A DNA stretch of 34,122 bases, taken from contig CAMCIN010000009.1 of assembly GCA_945874745.1 (NCBI GenBank), positions 1 through 34,122 on the forward strand, read 5' to 3'. The position numbers were made by a program, and so were the translations under genes. The stretch is from Akkermansia muciniphila. Its GTDB lineage: Bacteria > Verrucomicrobiota > Verrucomicrobiia > Chthoniobacterales > Chthoniobacteraceae. Below the pieces are notes generated by a model. The model was not told the DNA's origin, ran no database searches, and saw nothing but the letters and a program-made list of their open reading frames with translations. Below, one piece after another: positions 8,094 through 18,740 of this stretch. How positions within the stretch are numbered: the first letter of the stretch is position 1; each line of letters begins with the position of its first letter.

Positions 8094-8471
8094 ATGTCGT
8101 CGAATCGCCGTAAAAACGCCAATCTGCTGCCGGTCGCAAAGATCCTGCTTGTGGCGATGGTGCTGCTCACCATTGGCGGTGGGGCGCTTTACTATGTGAA
8201 CGCCAAAAACGAGGTGCACCGGTACGGACAGCGCAAGAAGGAGCTGGAGCGGGAACTTTTGGCGGTGGCGACCAAGGACGAGGTCGTGACCTCGCGTATC
8301 TCCAAGCTTTGCTCCTATGAGGCGCTGCGCAAGCGGCAGTCACTTGAGCGCGAAGCTTTCGCCAAGTTGGTTCCCGTTGCGGACACTTTGGTGGTGCGCC
8401 TGCAGGACCGGTTTCTGTCTCCGGTGGAATCTCAGCTGCGTCACGTTTCCAATCCCCAACCGGCACGGTAA
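8094..8471 (+). CDS. ftsL: FtsL-like cell division protein
   Basis: 125 aa with one N-terminal transmembrane segment followed by a coiled coil. Conserved position between rsmH and ftsI. Sequence identity alone is weak. Confidence 0.65.
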   Translation: MSSNRRKNANLLPVAKILLVAMVLLTIGGGALYYVNAKNEVHRYGQRKKELERELLAVATKDEVVTSRISKLCSYEALRKRQSLEREAFAKLVPVADTLVVRLQDRFLSPVESQLRHVSNPQPAR

Positions 8472-10265
8472 ATGGCTGTTTCCTCGAGAAGACGGGCGAT
8501 GTGGATGGGGGGCATTGTGGCCTCCGGCTTCACCGTGTTCTCGTTCCGACTGGTGGAGCTGCAAGTGGCGAAATCCGACCACTACAGAGCGCTCGCATTT
8601 GAGAAGCACTCCATCCGCCAGACAATCCATGCCAGGCGCGGGGGCATCGGGGACATCAACGGGATCCCCTTGGCCAGCAACGAACCGGTCAAGACCGTGG
8701 TGGTGGACGCGAGCGTGGTCAAAAACGCGGAGGTGCTGGCCGAGGCTCTGTCGTGGCATCTGGAACTGCCACTGGCGGCAGTGCGTGAGCGGCTTAACAA
8801 AAAAGTGGAGTCTGGCGACTCCGGCGAGAAAAAGCCCAGCCGCTACATTGTCATCAAGCACGAGGTGTCCGAAAACGTGGCGGAGGCCCTGGCTGCGGAA
8901 CTGGAAAAGAAGAAGGTCCGGGGGATGTTTTTCGAGCAGAACGCGGTGCGGGTCTATCCGAACGGGAGCATGCTCTCCCACGTGGTCGGCTATGTGAACC
9001 GCGAGAACAAGGGGATGGAGGGGGTGGAGCGCTCGATGGACGAGTGGCTCAAGGGGCGCGACGGTTTCCGTTATACGGAACGCAATAGGCGGGGGAGCGA
9101 GATGGTGGCTTTCCGTCGGATGGAGAGTCCCCCGCGTGATGGCGCCACCATCCGGCTGACCGTGGACATGGCGCTGCAGGACATCGTCGAAAGCGAGATG
9201 GATGCGGCGATGAAACAGTTCCGGCCGAAGATGGCCACCTGCATCCTTATGCGGCCCACGACGGGGGAAGTGCTGGCCATGGCGAACCGCCCGCATTACG
9301 ACCTCAACCAGCGGGATGGAGTGCCGGTGGAATCCCGCAAAAACCGCGCGATCATGGACATGATCGAGCCCGGGTCGACCTTCAAGATTGTCACCACCGC
9401 CGGCGCGCTGGAAAGCCGGTTGGTGCGTCCCGAAAGCGGGATTTATTGTGAGCACGGCCGCTTCACCTACGGCGGGACGATCCTGCACGACAGCCACCAC
9501 GGCTACGGCGAGTTGTCCGTCAACGATATCATCGTCAAGTCCAGTAACATCGGGGTGGCGAAGCTCGGGATCATGCTTGGGGAGCAGCGCCTCTACGAAT
9601 TCATCCGACGCTTTGGTTTTGGCGACCGCACCGGAGTCCAGCTTCCCGGGGAGATTGGTGGCATTATCCACCCGCCGAGCCGGTGGAGTAAAATTTCAAT
9701 CACCCACATTCCAATGGGCCACGAGGTTGGGGCGACACCGATGCAGGTGGTCAATGCCATGTGCACGATCGCCAACCGCGGCAAGCTCCTGACCCCCCAG
9801 ATCATTTCCTCCATCACCGATGCGGCTGGTAAGGTGATTGCTTCCTATCCGACGGCGGAGGTGCGGCAGGTCATCGCTCCCGAGGTGGCGGAGGCGCTGG
9901 TAAGCGCGCTCAAGGAAGTGGTAAGCAAAAAGGGGACTGCGGCGCTCGCCCACGTTCCCGGCTTCGAAGTGGCTGGAAAGACCGGCACCGCCCAGAAAAT
10001 CTCCGCGGGCGGGGGCTACGAGCACAGCAAGTACGTCGTGTCCTTCGCGGGTTTTTTGCCCGCGGACAAACCGGAACTCTGTTGTTTGGTTCTGCTCGAT
10101 GAACCTATTCCAGGCAGCACCCCTTACTACGGCGGGTATATTGCGGCGCCGATCTTTTCTAAAATTGCACAGAGGGCGGTCCGCCACCTCAACCTGCCTC
10201 CAAATCCTGATTTTTTGAAGTTGGCCGGCTCATTGGCGAAAAACGAAGACGGGGGGAAACGGTGA
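8472..10265 (+). CDS. ftsI: Peptidoglycan transpeptidase FtsI / PBP3-type
   Basis: SxxK (EPGSTFKIV), SxN (KSSNIGVAK), KTG (AGKTGTAQK) motifs. N-terminal transmembrane segment. Confidence 0.93.
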   Translation: MAVSSRRRAMWMGGIVASGFTVFSFRLVELQVAKSDHYRALAFEKHSIRQTIHARRGGIGDINGIPLASNEPVKTVVVDASVVKNAEVLAEALSWHLELPLAAVRERLNKKVESGDSGEKKPSRYIVIKHEVSENVAEALAAELEKKKVRGMFFEQNAVRVYPNGSMLSHVVGYVNRENKGMEGVERSMDEWLKGRDGFRYTERNRRGSEMVAFRRMESPPRDGATIRLTVDMALQDIVESEMDAAMKQFRPKMATCILMRPTTGEVLAMANRPHYDLNQRDGVPVESRKNRAIMDMIEPGSTFKIVTTAGALESRLVRPESGIYCEHGRFTYGGTILHDSHHGYGELSVNDIIVKSSNIGVAKLGIMLGEQRLYEFIRRFGFGDRTGVQLPGEIGGIIHPPSRWSKISITHIPMGHEVGATPMQVVNAMCTIANRGKLLTPQIISSITDAAGKVIASYPTAEVRQVIAPEVAEALVSALKEVVSKKGTAALAHVPGFEVAGKTGTAQKISAGGGYEHSKYVVSFAGFLPADKPELCCLVLLDEPIPGSTPYYGGYIAAPIFSKIAQRAVRHLNLPPNPDFLKLAGSLAKNEDGGKR

Positions 10266-11755
10266 GACTGGATACGCTTTTAAGACAGACGACGGTACAC
10301 TCTGTGCACGGGAACCGGGAGAGCGAGATCTCAGGCGTGTGTGTCGATTCGCGGTTGGCCAAGCCAGGGTCGCTTTTTGTGGCGCTGTCGGGGACTCGCC
10401 TTAAGGGGGAAGATTTCATCCAGGAGGCGGTGGCTCGCGGGGCCTCCGTGGTTGTGGCGGAGCGGCCAGAGGCGCTTTCGGGAAAAAGCGGGGTGACTCT
10501 GGTGGTGGTGGCCGACGCACGGCGGGCGCTTGCCGAGTTGGCCGGCGCCTATTACGAACGGCCTTCTGAAAAGCTGCGCGTGGCCGGTGTCACCGGTACC
10601 AACGGAAAGACCACGACCACCTTCCTCCTCCAGCACATTTGCGACGCGGCCCTCCAGCGTTGCGGCCTGATTGGGACGGTACGCTACCAGGTGGGCGGGC
10701 GCACCTTGCCGGCGGCGCGCACCACGCCGGACGCGCTGGAATTGCAGGACCTCCTTGCCCAGATGCGCGATGCCGGCTGCAAAACGGTGGCCATGGAGGT
10801 CAGTTCCCACGCCATTGCACAGCAACGGGTGCGCGGCATCGAGTTCGACGCGGTGGTGTTTACCAACCTCACCCAGGACCATCTCGATTATCACGGCACG
10901 ATGGACGCCTATTTCGAGACCAAGGCGGGGCTGCTTCTCGGCCTGGGACTGCAGCGCTTCAAACCGGGTGTGGCCGTGATCAATGTGGACGACCGCTACG
11001 GGGCGTTGCTCTACGACCGCGCCCTGCAGGCAGGGGTGCCTGTGATCGCCTATGGGCAGGGCCAGAAAGCGGAGTTTCGCGCCAGCAATTGCCGCACGGA
11101 TGTACAGGGCAGCACCTTCCAACTCGATGCGGTGGGGCGCTCCTGGTTGGTGCGTCTGCCGCTCAGTGGCATGTTTAACATTTCCAACGCTCTCGGCGCT
11201 CTCGCTGCCGCCCACGCCCTGGGGGTGGACGTGCGTACCGCAGTGCTCGCGCTGGCTTCCGCGCCCCCGGTTCCCGGGCGGATGGAGCCGGTGGCAGCCA
11301 AGCGCGCCTTTCGCGTTTTTGTGGATTACGCCCACACCGAAGATGCCCTGCGCACCGTGCTGCGCACCCTTCGCGACCTCCAGCCCAGCCACCTGATCAC
11401 CGTCTTCGGCTGTGGTGGCGACCGGGACAAGGGCAAGCGCCCGCTCATGGGCGCCGCCGCCGAGGAATTTTCGGACTGGACGATTGTAACCTCGGACAAC
11501 CCCCGTTCCGAAAGCCCGGAACAAATCGCAGCCGAGATCACCTGCGGCATGTCCAGGGGCAAGCACGAGGTCGTGCTCGACCGCCGCGCCGCCATTCAAC
11601 GAGCTATCGAGATGGCCGGCCCGCGCGCCATCGTGCTCATTGCCGGCAAGGGGCACGAAACCACGCAGGAGACCGCAGGGAAAACCGAACCCTTCGACGA
11701 CGTGGCCATTGCGCGTTCCGCTCTGGAGAACCTCGAATCAGATTTCGGCCGCTAA
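10262..11755 (+). CDS. murE: UDP-MurNAc-tripeptide synthetase MurE
   Basis: GTNGKTTTTFLL, TTPDALELQ, DNPRSESPEQI. GTG start overlaps the ftsI stop. Confidence 0.95.
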   Translation: MRLDTLLRQTTVHSVHGNRESEISGVCVDSRLAKPGSLFVALSGTRLKGEDFIQEAVARGASVVVAERPEALSGKSGVTLVVVADARRALAELAGAYYERPSEKLRVAGVTGTNGKTTTTFLLQHICDAALQRCGLIGTVRYQVGGRTLPAARTTPDALELQDLLAQMRDAGCKTVAMEVSSHAIAQQRVRGIEFDAVVFTNLTQDHLDYHGTMDAYFETKAGLLLGLGLQRFKPGVAVINVDDRYGALLYDRALQAGVPVIAYGQGQKAEFRASNCRTDVQGSTFQLDAVGRSWLVRLPLSGMFNISNALGALAAAHALGVDVRTAVLALASAPPVPGRMEPVAAKRAFRVFVDYAHTEDALRTVLRTLRDLQPSHLITVFGCGGDRDKGKRPLMGAAAEEFSDWTIVTSDNPRSESPEQIAAEITCGMSRGKHEVVLDRRAAIQRAIEMAGPRAIVLIAGKGHETTQETAGKTEPFDDVAIARSALENLESDFGR

Positions 11756-11769
11756 GTGTTGCGAAGCTC

Positions 11770-13131
11770 ATGAACCCAACCACTCTCGAACAGATCGCAG
11801 CATGGGCAGGTGGCCGCCTTTCAGGCGCCCCCGGCGCATCGGTCTGTCGCGTGGTGACGGACTCCCGGGCAATTCAGCCGGGGGATTTGTTTGTGGCGCT
11901 GAAGGGGGAGCGTTTTGACGGGCACGATTTTATCGCTGCGGTGACGGCGCAGGGAGCCGCAGCATGCCTGGTTCAGGCGGGCCTTGGGGAACGGCCTCCG
12001 GGAGTGCATGCGGTGGAGGTGGAGGACACGCTTCTGGCGCTGCAACGCCTTGCCGCAGCCTGGAGGCAGACGCTTCCTGTCCGGGTGGTGGGTATTACCG
12101 GTTCCAGCGGGAAGACTTCCACCAAGGATTTTACACACGCCGTGCTCTCCAGTCGGCTCAAGGGCTGGTGCACCCAAGGCAATCTCAACAATCACATCGG
12201 TGTCCCACTCACCTTGCTTGCCGGCGGTGCGGGCGACGCTTTCGCCGTGGTGGAGATGGGAATGAATCACGCGGGGGAGATCGCCCCGCTGGCAGCGCTA
12301 GCTCGTCCGGAAGTGGGCATCATCACCAATATCGGGGTGGCGCACATCGAATACCTGGGCAACCGGGAAGCCATTGCGCGGGAAAAGGGCGCCCTTGTAG
12401 CGGCCTTGCCCGCGGTAGGCACGGCGGTGCTGCCGGCGGAGGAGGATTTTCTGCCTTTGCTGGAGACACTGGCCACCGGGCGGATTCTCACGGCAGGGCT
12501 CGGGCGCGGGGATGTGCAGGCGGTGGACGTCGCTGCGGTGCAGGGCGGGAGCCGCTTCGGACTGATCCATGAAGGGCAGAGGGTGGAGGTGGAACTGGGC
12601 GTGGCGGGCCTCCACATGGTGCGCAATGCCGCGCTCGCCGCCGCAGCAGCACTTGCTTTGGACCTGCCCCTGGAGGCGGCCGCAGAAGGTCTGCGTGGGA
12701 TGAAGCTCACAAAGGGGCGGATGGAGGCACGGGTGGTTCGAGGGATCGAGTTTCTCGACGATACTTACAACGCGAACCCGGATTCGATGAAGGCCGCGCT
12801 CGCCACGCTGGCACAATGGCCGGCCCGGGGCCGCCGAATCGCGGTGCTGGGACGCATGGGCGAGCTTGGGTCGCATGCACGCGAGGGGCACGCCTCCGTG
12901 GGGCGCGCGGCTGGCGCGGGCATCGACTGGCTGCTCACCGTGGGAGCCGAGGCGGAATGGATAGCGGCAGCGGCGCGCGAGGAAGGCTGTCCGGAGGTTG
13001 CTCACTTTGAGGACACGCAGGCGGCCGCACGCGCTCTTGTCGCGGCGTTGGAAGAGGGGGACGTTGTGTTGGTGAAGGGAAGCCGTTCGGCGCGGATGGA
13101 ACGCGTGATCGAGGAGGTGGCGCTGCTATGA
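11770..13131 (+). CDS. murF: UDP-MurNAc-tripeptide--D-Ala-D-Ala ligase MurF
   Basis: GITGSSGKTSTKDF, MGMNHAGEI, DTYNANPDSMKAAL. Confidence 0.95.
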   Translation: MNPTTLEQIAAWAGGRLSGAPGASVCRVVTDSRAIQPGDLFVALKGERFDGHDFIAAVTAQGAAACLVQAGLGERPPGVHAVEVEDTLLALQRLAAAWRQTLPVRVVGITGSSGKTSTKDFTHAVLSSRLKGWCTQGNLNNHIGVPLTLLAGGAGDAFAVVEMGMNHAGEIAPLAALARPEVGIITNIGVAHIEYLGNREAIAREKGALVAALPAVGTAVLPAEEDFLPLLETLATGRILTAGLGRGDVQAVDVAAVQGGSRFGLIHEGQRVEVELGVAGLHMVRNAALAAAAALALDLPLEAAAEGLRGMKLTKGRMEARVVRGIEFLDDTYNANPDSMKAALATLAQWPARGRRIAVLGRMGELGSHAREGHASVGRAAGAGIDWLLTVGAEAEWIAAAAREEGCPEVAHFEDTQAAARALVAALEEGDVVLVKGSRSARMERVIEEVALL

Positions 13132-14258
13132 TGTACTACCTGTACAAGCTGAGCGAAGGAGGCCCGGACTGGATGCACGGCTTCAACGTGCTGCAATACA
13201 TTTCCTTCCGCGCAGTGGCGGCGGCCGTTACAGCGTTCCTGCTGTGCATTCTGCTGGGAGACTGGGTCATCCGGAAGTTGATTTCCCTCAAGGTCGGCCA
13301 GCCGATCCGCACAGCGGAGGAGGTGCACAAGCTGTTTGAGCTGCACGGCAAAAAGGCGGGCACCCCCACCATGGGGGGCGTCTTGATTCACGGCGCCGTG
13401 ATTTGTTCCACGCTGATTTGGGCGCGTACGGACAATTCAGCGGTCTGGCTGCTGGTTTTTACCATCGTCGCTTGTGGGCTGCTCGGATTCTGGGACGACT
13501 GGCTCAAGGTGAGCAAAAAGAACTCCGGGGGCATCAGCGAGCGCACAAAGCTGCTGGGCCAGTTCGCTGTGGCAGCCGTGGTGGCCTGCTTTTTTCTGAC
13601 AAACCCCGCCACCGAGGTGCAGGCCAGAGCACTGTATGTGCCGTTTTACAAGGCGCCCGTCATTGAGAACCTGGGCTGGTGGTCCGTGGTGTTTTTCGCG
13701 CTCGTCATCGTGGGCACCTCCAACGCGGTAAACCTCACTGACGGCCTCGACGGCCTCGCCGCAGGCTGCACTGCGACCTCGGCCCTCGCCTACAGCGTGA
13801 TCGCCTATGCGGCTGGAAACGTCAAAATCGCGCAGTACCTCCAGATCCCGTACTATCCGTTCGCGGGGGAGCTGAGTATTGTTTGTCTGGCGCTTGCGGG
13901 TGCTTCGATCGGTTTTTTGTGGTTCAACGCGCATCCGGCGCGCGTCTTCATGGGAGACACTGGATCGCTCGCCATCGGCGGCCTGTTGGGGGTGGTGGCG
14001 ATCTGTTGCAAGCAGGAGCTGCTCCTGGTGCTGGTGGGAGGGATTTTTGTGATCGAGGCGACATCAGTGCTCATCCAGCGGGTTGTCTTCAAACTGACAA
14101 AACGCCTCTACGGAGAGGGGCGGCGCGTGTTCCGGATGTCCCCCATCCACCACCATTTTGAGCTTCAGGGCTGGCCGGAAAACGTGGTCATCGTCCGATT
14201 CTGGATCATGAGTATCCTCTTTGCGCTCCTTGGCCTCGCAACCCTCAAACTGAGATGA
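13128..14258 (+). CDS. mraY: Phospho-MurNAc-pentapeptide transferase MraY
   Basis: [51 protein letters not shown]. Multiple transmembrane segments. Confidence 0.97.
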   Translation: MMYYLYKLSEGGPDWMHGFNVLQYISFRAVAAAVTAFLLCILLGDWVIRKLISLKVGQPIRTAEEVHKLFELHGKKAGTPTMGGVLIHGAVICSTLIWARTDNSAVWLLVFTIVACGLLGFWDDWLKVSKKNSGGISERTKLLGQFAVAAVVACFFLTNPATEVQARALYVPFYKAPVIENLGWWSVVFFALVIVGTSNAVNLTDGLDGLAAGCTATSALAYSVIAYAAGNVKIAQYLQIPYYPFAGELSIVCLALAGASIGFLWFNAHPARVFMGDTGSLAIGGLLGVVAICCKQELLLVLVGGIFVIEATSVLIQRVVFKLTKRLYGEGRRVFRMSPIHHHFELQGWPENVVIVRFWIMSILFALLGLATLKLR

Positions 14259-15625
14259 ACGCCGCCGAATTCAACGCTCTACCAGTTGCCGTTTTGGGCG
14301 CAGGCGAAAGCGGTGTAGCCGCTGCCTTGCTGCTTGCCGCCGAGGGCGTGCCGGTGAGCGTTTTCGATACAGCTTCCCGCGAAAAGCTGGGAGCGCGTGC
14401 GCACGAGCTTTCCGCAGCAGGAATTCCCCTGACCTGCGGTGCGGAAACGGTGGTCGTTCCCGAGCGGGCGAGGCTTGCGGTGTTGAGTCCAGGCATCGCA
14501 CCTGACAGCGAGCTGGTGCGGCGTTTCACTGCGGCGGGAGTGCCCTTGCAGGGAGAGTTGGAGTTTGCTTTCCAACGTTGCGAATGCCCCGTCGTGGCGA
14601 TCACCGGCACCAACGGCAAGACCACCACCACCCAATTGCTCGAGGTGCTGTTTAACGGAGCCGGCGCCCCGACCAAGGCTTGCGGCAACATCAGCCCCGC
14701 ATTCTCAAGCTGTGTCGACCAAAGCGCCTCCCTCGCGCTCATGACGGTTGAAGTGTCTTCGTTCCAGCTGGAAACCATTTCGACCTTCCGCCCCAAGATC
14801 GCCGTGTGGCTAAACTTTGCGCCTGATCACCTCGACCGTTACCGCTCGCTGGAGGAATACCGCGCGGCAAAGCTGAGGGTGTTTGAGAACCAACAGGGGT
14901 CGGATTGGGCTGTGGTGAACAAGCTCGACACTATTTCAGGCCTGCGAGCGAAAACGCTGACTTTCAGCGCCTATGAAAGGGGCGGTGATTTTGAGTTGTC
15001 GGAGGGTGCGATTCTCTTCCGGGGGACGCCGGTGCTGCGGATGGCTGACACACAACTTCGGGGGCTTCACAACGCGGAAAACCTGATGGCAGCGCTGGCA
15101 GCGGGCCACGCCTGGGGGCTCGACTGGGAGGCGATGCGGGCACCGCTTTGCGGGTACCGTAGTCTGCCACACCGCTGTGAGGTCGTCGGCTCGCTCGACG
15201 CGGTCGAGTACGTGAACGACTCCAAGGCGACCAATCTGGACGCTCTCGAAAAGGCACTTCAAAGCGAGGCGCGCCCAGTGGTTTTGATCGCCGGCGGCAA
15301 GGACAAGGGTTTCGAGTTTGACTCCCTGACCGAGCTGGTGGGCAAACGTTGCCGGAGCGCAGTGCTCATTGGAGAAATGGCCGCCCGAATCCAGTCCCAG
15401 TGGGAGCATGCCCTTCCGTGCCACCGAGCGGGCACCCTTTCCGAAGCGGTCTCCTGCGCGCGTTCCGCCGCACGGGCAGGGGACGTTGTTTTGTTCAGTC
15501 CCGGCACCTCTTCTTTTGACATGTTCCGCAGTTACGCCGACCGAGGAAACCAGTTCCGCGCACTTGTGCAGGGCCTTCCCAGTCGCAGCCAACCGCTGGA
15601 GCTGCCTGCCCTTTTGTCCCGCTAG
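14255..15625 (+). CDS. murD: UDP-MurNAc-L-Ala--D-Glu ligase MurD
   Basis: GAGESGVAAA, ITGTNGKTTTTQLL, NDSKATNLDALEKAL, SPGTSSFDMF. Confidence 0.95.
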   Translation: MNAAEFNALPVAVLGAGESGVAAALLLAAEGVPVSVFDTASREKLGARAHELSAAGIPLTCGAETVVVPERARLAVLSPGIAPDSELVRRFTAAGVPLQGELEFAFQRCECPVVAITGTNGKTTTTQLLEVLFNGAGAPTKACGNISPAFSSCVDQSASLALMTVEVSSFQLETISTFRPKIAVWLNFAPDHLDRYRSLEEYRAAKLRVFENQQGSDWAVVNKLDTISGLRAKTLTFSAYERGGDFELSEGAILFRGTPVLRMADTQLRGLHNAENLMAALAAGHAWGLDWEAMRAPLCGYRSLPHRCEVVGSLDAVEYVNDSKATNLDALEKALQSEARPVVLIAGGKDKGFEFDSLTELVGKRCRSAVLIGEMAARIQSQWEHALPCHRAGTLSEAVSCARSAARAGDVVLFSPGTSSFDMFRSYADRGNQFRALVQGLPSRSQPLELPALLSR

Positions 15626-15676
15626 AAAGTCCCACACACTCCAAACGCCCCAACCATCGCCCCAGTCCGCCGCCCC

Positions 15677-16414
15677 ATGAAAAAGTTCAAACTGCTGAGC
15701 CTGAAATCTCTGGTTCCCCAGTCCAAAGTCGCCAATCAACGCAAGCCAGTCACCCGTCTGGCTGCGCGTCTCACGCAACCCGCCTACGACGATTACGAGG
15801 AAGAGCCCACCACGAAGCTCTCCACCGCATTTGTGGTGGTGCTGGTGTTGCACCTTGTTGCTGTCGGTGGAATCTACGCCTTCCACAGCATTAAGACCAA
15901 GCGCCGGGAGGCGGATGGCACAGCACTCACCGCGAGTGTAACCTCCCCAAAAGAGATGGCAGTCAAGGCCGAGACAGCGGCAAAGGCTCCGCCGCTCGCC
16001 CCCACGCACGCGCCGGCACCAGTCGCGCCAGCCGTTGCCTCGCCTGGGGCCGCGGTGGCCGCAAAGGGCGCCGCAGCGCAGCCCTTGGAAAAAGTACCGG
16101 CCGGTCCTTCTGCGGTAGTGCCGCAGCCTGCGAAGCCCGCACCAGCGGCTGGTGGCGCAGCGCAGGCGGGGGGGGCGGCAACGGCGAAGACCGCGAAGGC
16201 AGGGGTGGCTCCGGTGGCTGCTCCCGGTGCCTCTGGTGAAGCGACAGTCAAAACGTATACGGTCCAGAAGGGGGACAACCCGGTGGCGATCGCCAAGCGG
16301 ATGGGCGTGAATTACGACGATTTGCTCAAGATCAACGGGGTTGACGATCCCAAACGGCTTAAGATTGGGCAGGTCTTGAAATTGCCGGTACGCACCAAAC
16401 CCTCGGCAAACTAG
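15677..16414 (+). CDS. Single-pass membrane protein with Ala/Pro linker and C-terminal LysM domain
   Basis: N-terminal basic cytoplasmic stretch, transmembrane segment STAFVVVLVLHLVAVGGIYAF, long Ala-rich linker, C-terminal LysM (TYTVQKGDNPVAIAKRMGVNYDDLLKINGVDDPKRLKIGQVLKLP). Confidence 0.9.
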   Translation: MKKFKLLSLKSLVPQSKVANQRKPVTRLAARLTQPAYDDYEEEPTTKLSTAFVVVLVLHLVAVGGIYAFHSIKTKRREADGTALTASVTSPKEMAVKAETAAKAPPLAPTHAPAPVAPAVASPGAAVAAKGAAAQPLEKVPAGPSAVVPQPAKPAPAAGGAAQAGGAATAKTAKAGVAPVAAPGASGEATVKTYTVQKGDNPVAIAKRMGVNYDDLLKINGVDDPKRLKIGQVLKLPVRTKPSAN

Positions 16415-16480
16415 GGTCTCAAGCGCGCCCGTTCACGCAGGCGCGCGCCCGACTCGAGATCCAAACCCAGGCAAACACCG

Positions 16481-17635
16481 ATGAATCGCCGGAGTGTTTT
16501 AGTGCTGTTACTGGCAGTGGGCGGTCTGCTGGCTGTGGGGATCGTCATGTTGGCCAGCACTGGTGAGTTCGCAGAGGACGCCCACGGGAGGCCGTACTTC
16601 TTCCTCTACCACCAGCTCGGTTGGCTAGCGGTTGGAAGCATTGTGTGTTGGTGTGTGTCCCGGGTGGACTACCACATCTGGATCAAAAATTGGCGCTGGA
16701 TTTACATCGCGGCGCTGGTGCTGCTCGTGTTGTGTTTTATTCCCCCAATCGGGGCGCGGATCAACGGCTCCTCGCGCTGGATCCGTCTCGGGATTGGAAC
16801 CTTCCAGCCCTCAGAACTGGCAAAGTTTGCGGCTGTGACCATGTTGGCGTGGTGGTTTTCCCGGGAGGAGCGAGTGGAGGAGCAAAAGCTCAAGGGGTTT
16901 GTGGTACCCCTCGGTCTGGTGAGCGCGCTCATGCTACTCATTGTGCTGGAGGTGGACGTGGGTTCCACTGCGCTCATTGGCGCCACCACGTTGGTGATCA
17001 TGATTGTGGCTGGTTCCCCGCTGAAGTTCATCCTCCCCGTCATCGGATTTGGAGTGAGTGTCATTGTCGGGGCGATCCTCATGATGCCTGAGCGCATGGG
17101 CCGGTTCCTCGCGTTTATGCACCCCGAACGCTACCCCAAGGATGCCTACCAGACTGAGCAGGGGCTCATCGCCCTTGGCAGTGGGGGGATTTCGGGGTTG
17201 GGGCTTGGCAACGGCCGGCAAAAGCTCCTCTACCTCCCGTTTGCGCACACCGACTTTATTTTCCCAGTCATCGGCGAGGAGCTTGGGCTGGCGGGAACCC
17301 TGGGCATCGTGCTGGCCTACATTCTCTTCATCCTCGGCGGAGTCACCATTGCGGTGAAGGCGCGCGACAGGGCGGGGCTGCTCTTTGGAATGGGGATCGT
17401 GATGATCATCGCTACTCAGGCCGCGGTGAACCTTGGCGTCACGACGCAGCTGCTGCCCAACAAAGGCTTGCCGCTCCCCTTCATCTCGTACGGCGGTTCC
17501 AACCTGCTTTTTTGTATGGCCTGTGTGGGCGTGCTCATCAACATCTACCGCCAGGGACTGACCGAGCAGGAGGAGGAGCAAATGGAGCAGCTCGAGCTGG
17601 TGCTGCAATCCGAGCGGAGGCCGGTCAGGCTTTAA
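16481..17635 (+). CDS. ftsW: SEDS-family peptidoglycan glycosyltransferase FtsW
   Basis: INGSSRWIRLG, FQPSELAKFA, AHTDFIFPVIGEELG, GLPLPFISYGGSNL. Confidence 0.95.
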   Translation: MNRRSVLVLLLAVGGLLAVGIVMLASTGEFAEDAHGRPYFFLYHQLGWLAVGSIVCWCVSRVDYHIWIKNWRWIYIAALVLLVLCFIPPIGARINGSSRWIRLGIGTFQPSELAKFAAVTMLAWWFSREERVEEQKLKGFVVPLGLVSALMLLIVLEVDVGSTALIGATTLVIMIVAGSPLKFILPVIGFGVSVIVGAILMMPERMGRFLAFMHPERYPKDAYQTEQGLIALGSGGISGLGLGNGRQKLLYLPFAHTDFIFPVIGEELGLAGTLGIVLAYILFILGGVTIAVKARDRAGLLFGMGIVMIIATQAAVNLGVTTQLLPNKGLPLPFISYGGSNLLFCMACVGVLINIYRQGLTEQEEEQMEQLELVLQSERRPVRL

Positions 17636-17636
17636 T

Positions 17637-18740
17637 ATGAAGCGCTTTGCCATCGCTGCAGGCGGGACAGGCGGCCACCTCTTTCCGGGGTTGGCTGTTG
17701 CTGAGGTATTGCATTCCTGGGGGCACCAAGTGTTGCTGCTGACATCCGAAAAACACATTGATGCAGTCGCAACCGAGGGGCGCTCCGAATTTCAAATTGC
17801 GCGTCTTCCGGGGATGGGGCTGCCTCGCGGGATCACCCTCCAAACAGTCAAGTTTCTCGCCCGATTTGCCCGTGGGATTCTGCACTGCCGCAGCCTTTTT
17901 GCCGAGTTCCAGCCCGCGGCAGTTTTGGGCATGGGCGGCTTTACCTCAATCGCGCCCATTCTGGCCGGCCGGTTGAGCGGGTTGCCCGTCTTCGTGCACG
18001 AATCCAACGCGATTCCCGGCAAGGCGAACCGGCTCAACGCCCGTCTCGCCGGCAGTTGGCTCACCGGCTTTGAGGAGTGCGCGCTTCAAATTCCCTCGGT
18101 GCCCTGCACCGTTACAGGCACCCCAGTGCGCAGCGCCTTTTTGCAGCACCCTTCCAAGACGGAAGCCCTCCGGAAATTCGGCCTCTCCCCAGACCGTAAG
18201 ACCGTCCTTGTCATGGGCGGCAGCCAGGGCGCCGCGGGCGTCAACATGGCTGTGATGCAGGCCGCTGTAAATCTGGCCTCCGCCGGTTATCAGTTTTTGC
18301 ACATCACCGGCGCGGCCGACGAGCAGGCGGTCGCCGCATTTTATCGGAACGCGGGGATTCCCGCCTGGACCGCGGCCTTCCACCACGCGATGCAGGACGC
18401 CTACAGCGCGGCTGACATTGCGGTTGCCCGTTCCGGCGCGGCGAGCCTCACAGAGCTCTCTTTCTTTGGGCTGCCTTCGATTCTGATTCCGTACCCTTTT
18501 GCCGCCGAGGATCACCAGACTTGTAACGCCAAGGTTTTCAGTAAAGTCGGCGCGGCGCTTTTGGTACAGGAGCGCGAGGCCACCGGCCCTTTTTTGGCGG
18601 CCGAGATCCAACGGATTTTGGAGGACCCCCAGGGGCTGGCCAAAATGAAGGAGGCCTGCCGGGCTCTTTACAAAGGCGACGCGGCGGAGCGGGTGGCCAA
18701 GGTTTTGGTGAACGCCGCAGAAGGGAGGTCGAGCAAATGA
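17637..18740 (+). CDS. murG: UDP-GlcNAc--lipid I GlcNAc transferase MurG
   Basis: AAGGTGGHLFPGLAVAE, HESNAIPGKANR, VMGGSQGAAGVN, RSGAASLTELSFFGLPSILIPYPFAAEDHQ. Confidence 0.96.
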   Translation: MKRFAIAAGGTGGHLFPGLAVAEVLHSWGHQVLLLTSEKHIDAVATEGRSEFQIARLPGMGLPRGITLQTVKFLARFARGILHCRSLFAEFQPAAVLGMGGFTSIAPILAGRLSGLPVFVHESNAIPGKANRLNARLAGSWLTGFEECALQIPSVPCTVTGTPVRSAFLQHPSKTEALRKFGLSPDRKTVLVMGGSQGAAGVNMAVMQAAVNLASAGYQFLHITGAADEQAVAAFYRNAGIPAWTAAFHHAMQDAYSAADIAVARSGAASLTELSFFGLPSILIPYPFAAEDHQTCNAKVFSKVGAALLVQEREATGPFLAAEIQRILEDPQGLAKMKEACRALYKGDAAERVAKVLVNAAEGRSSK

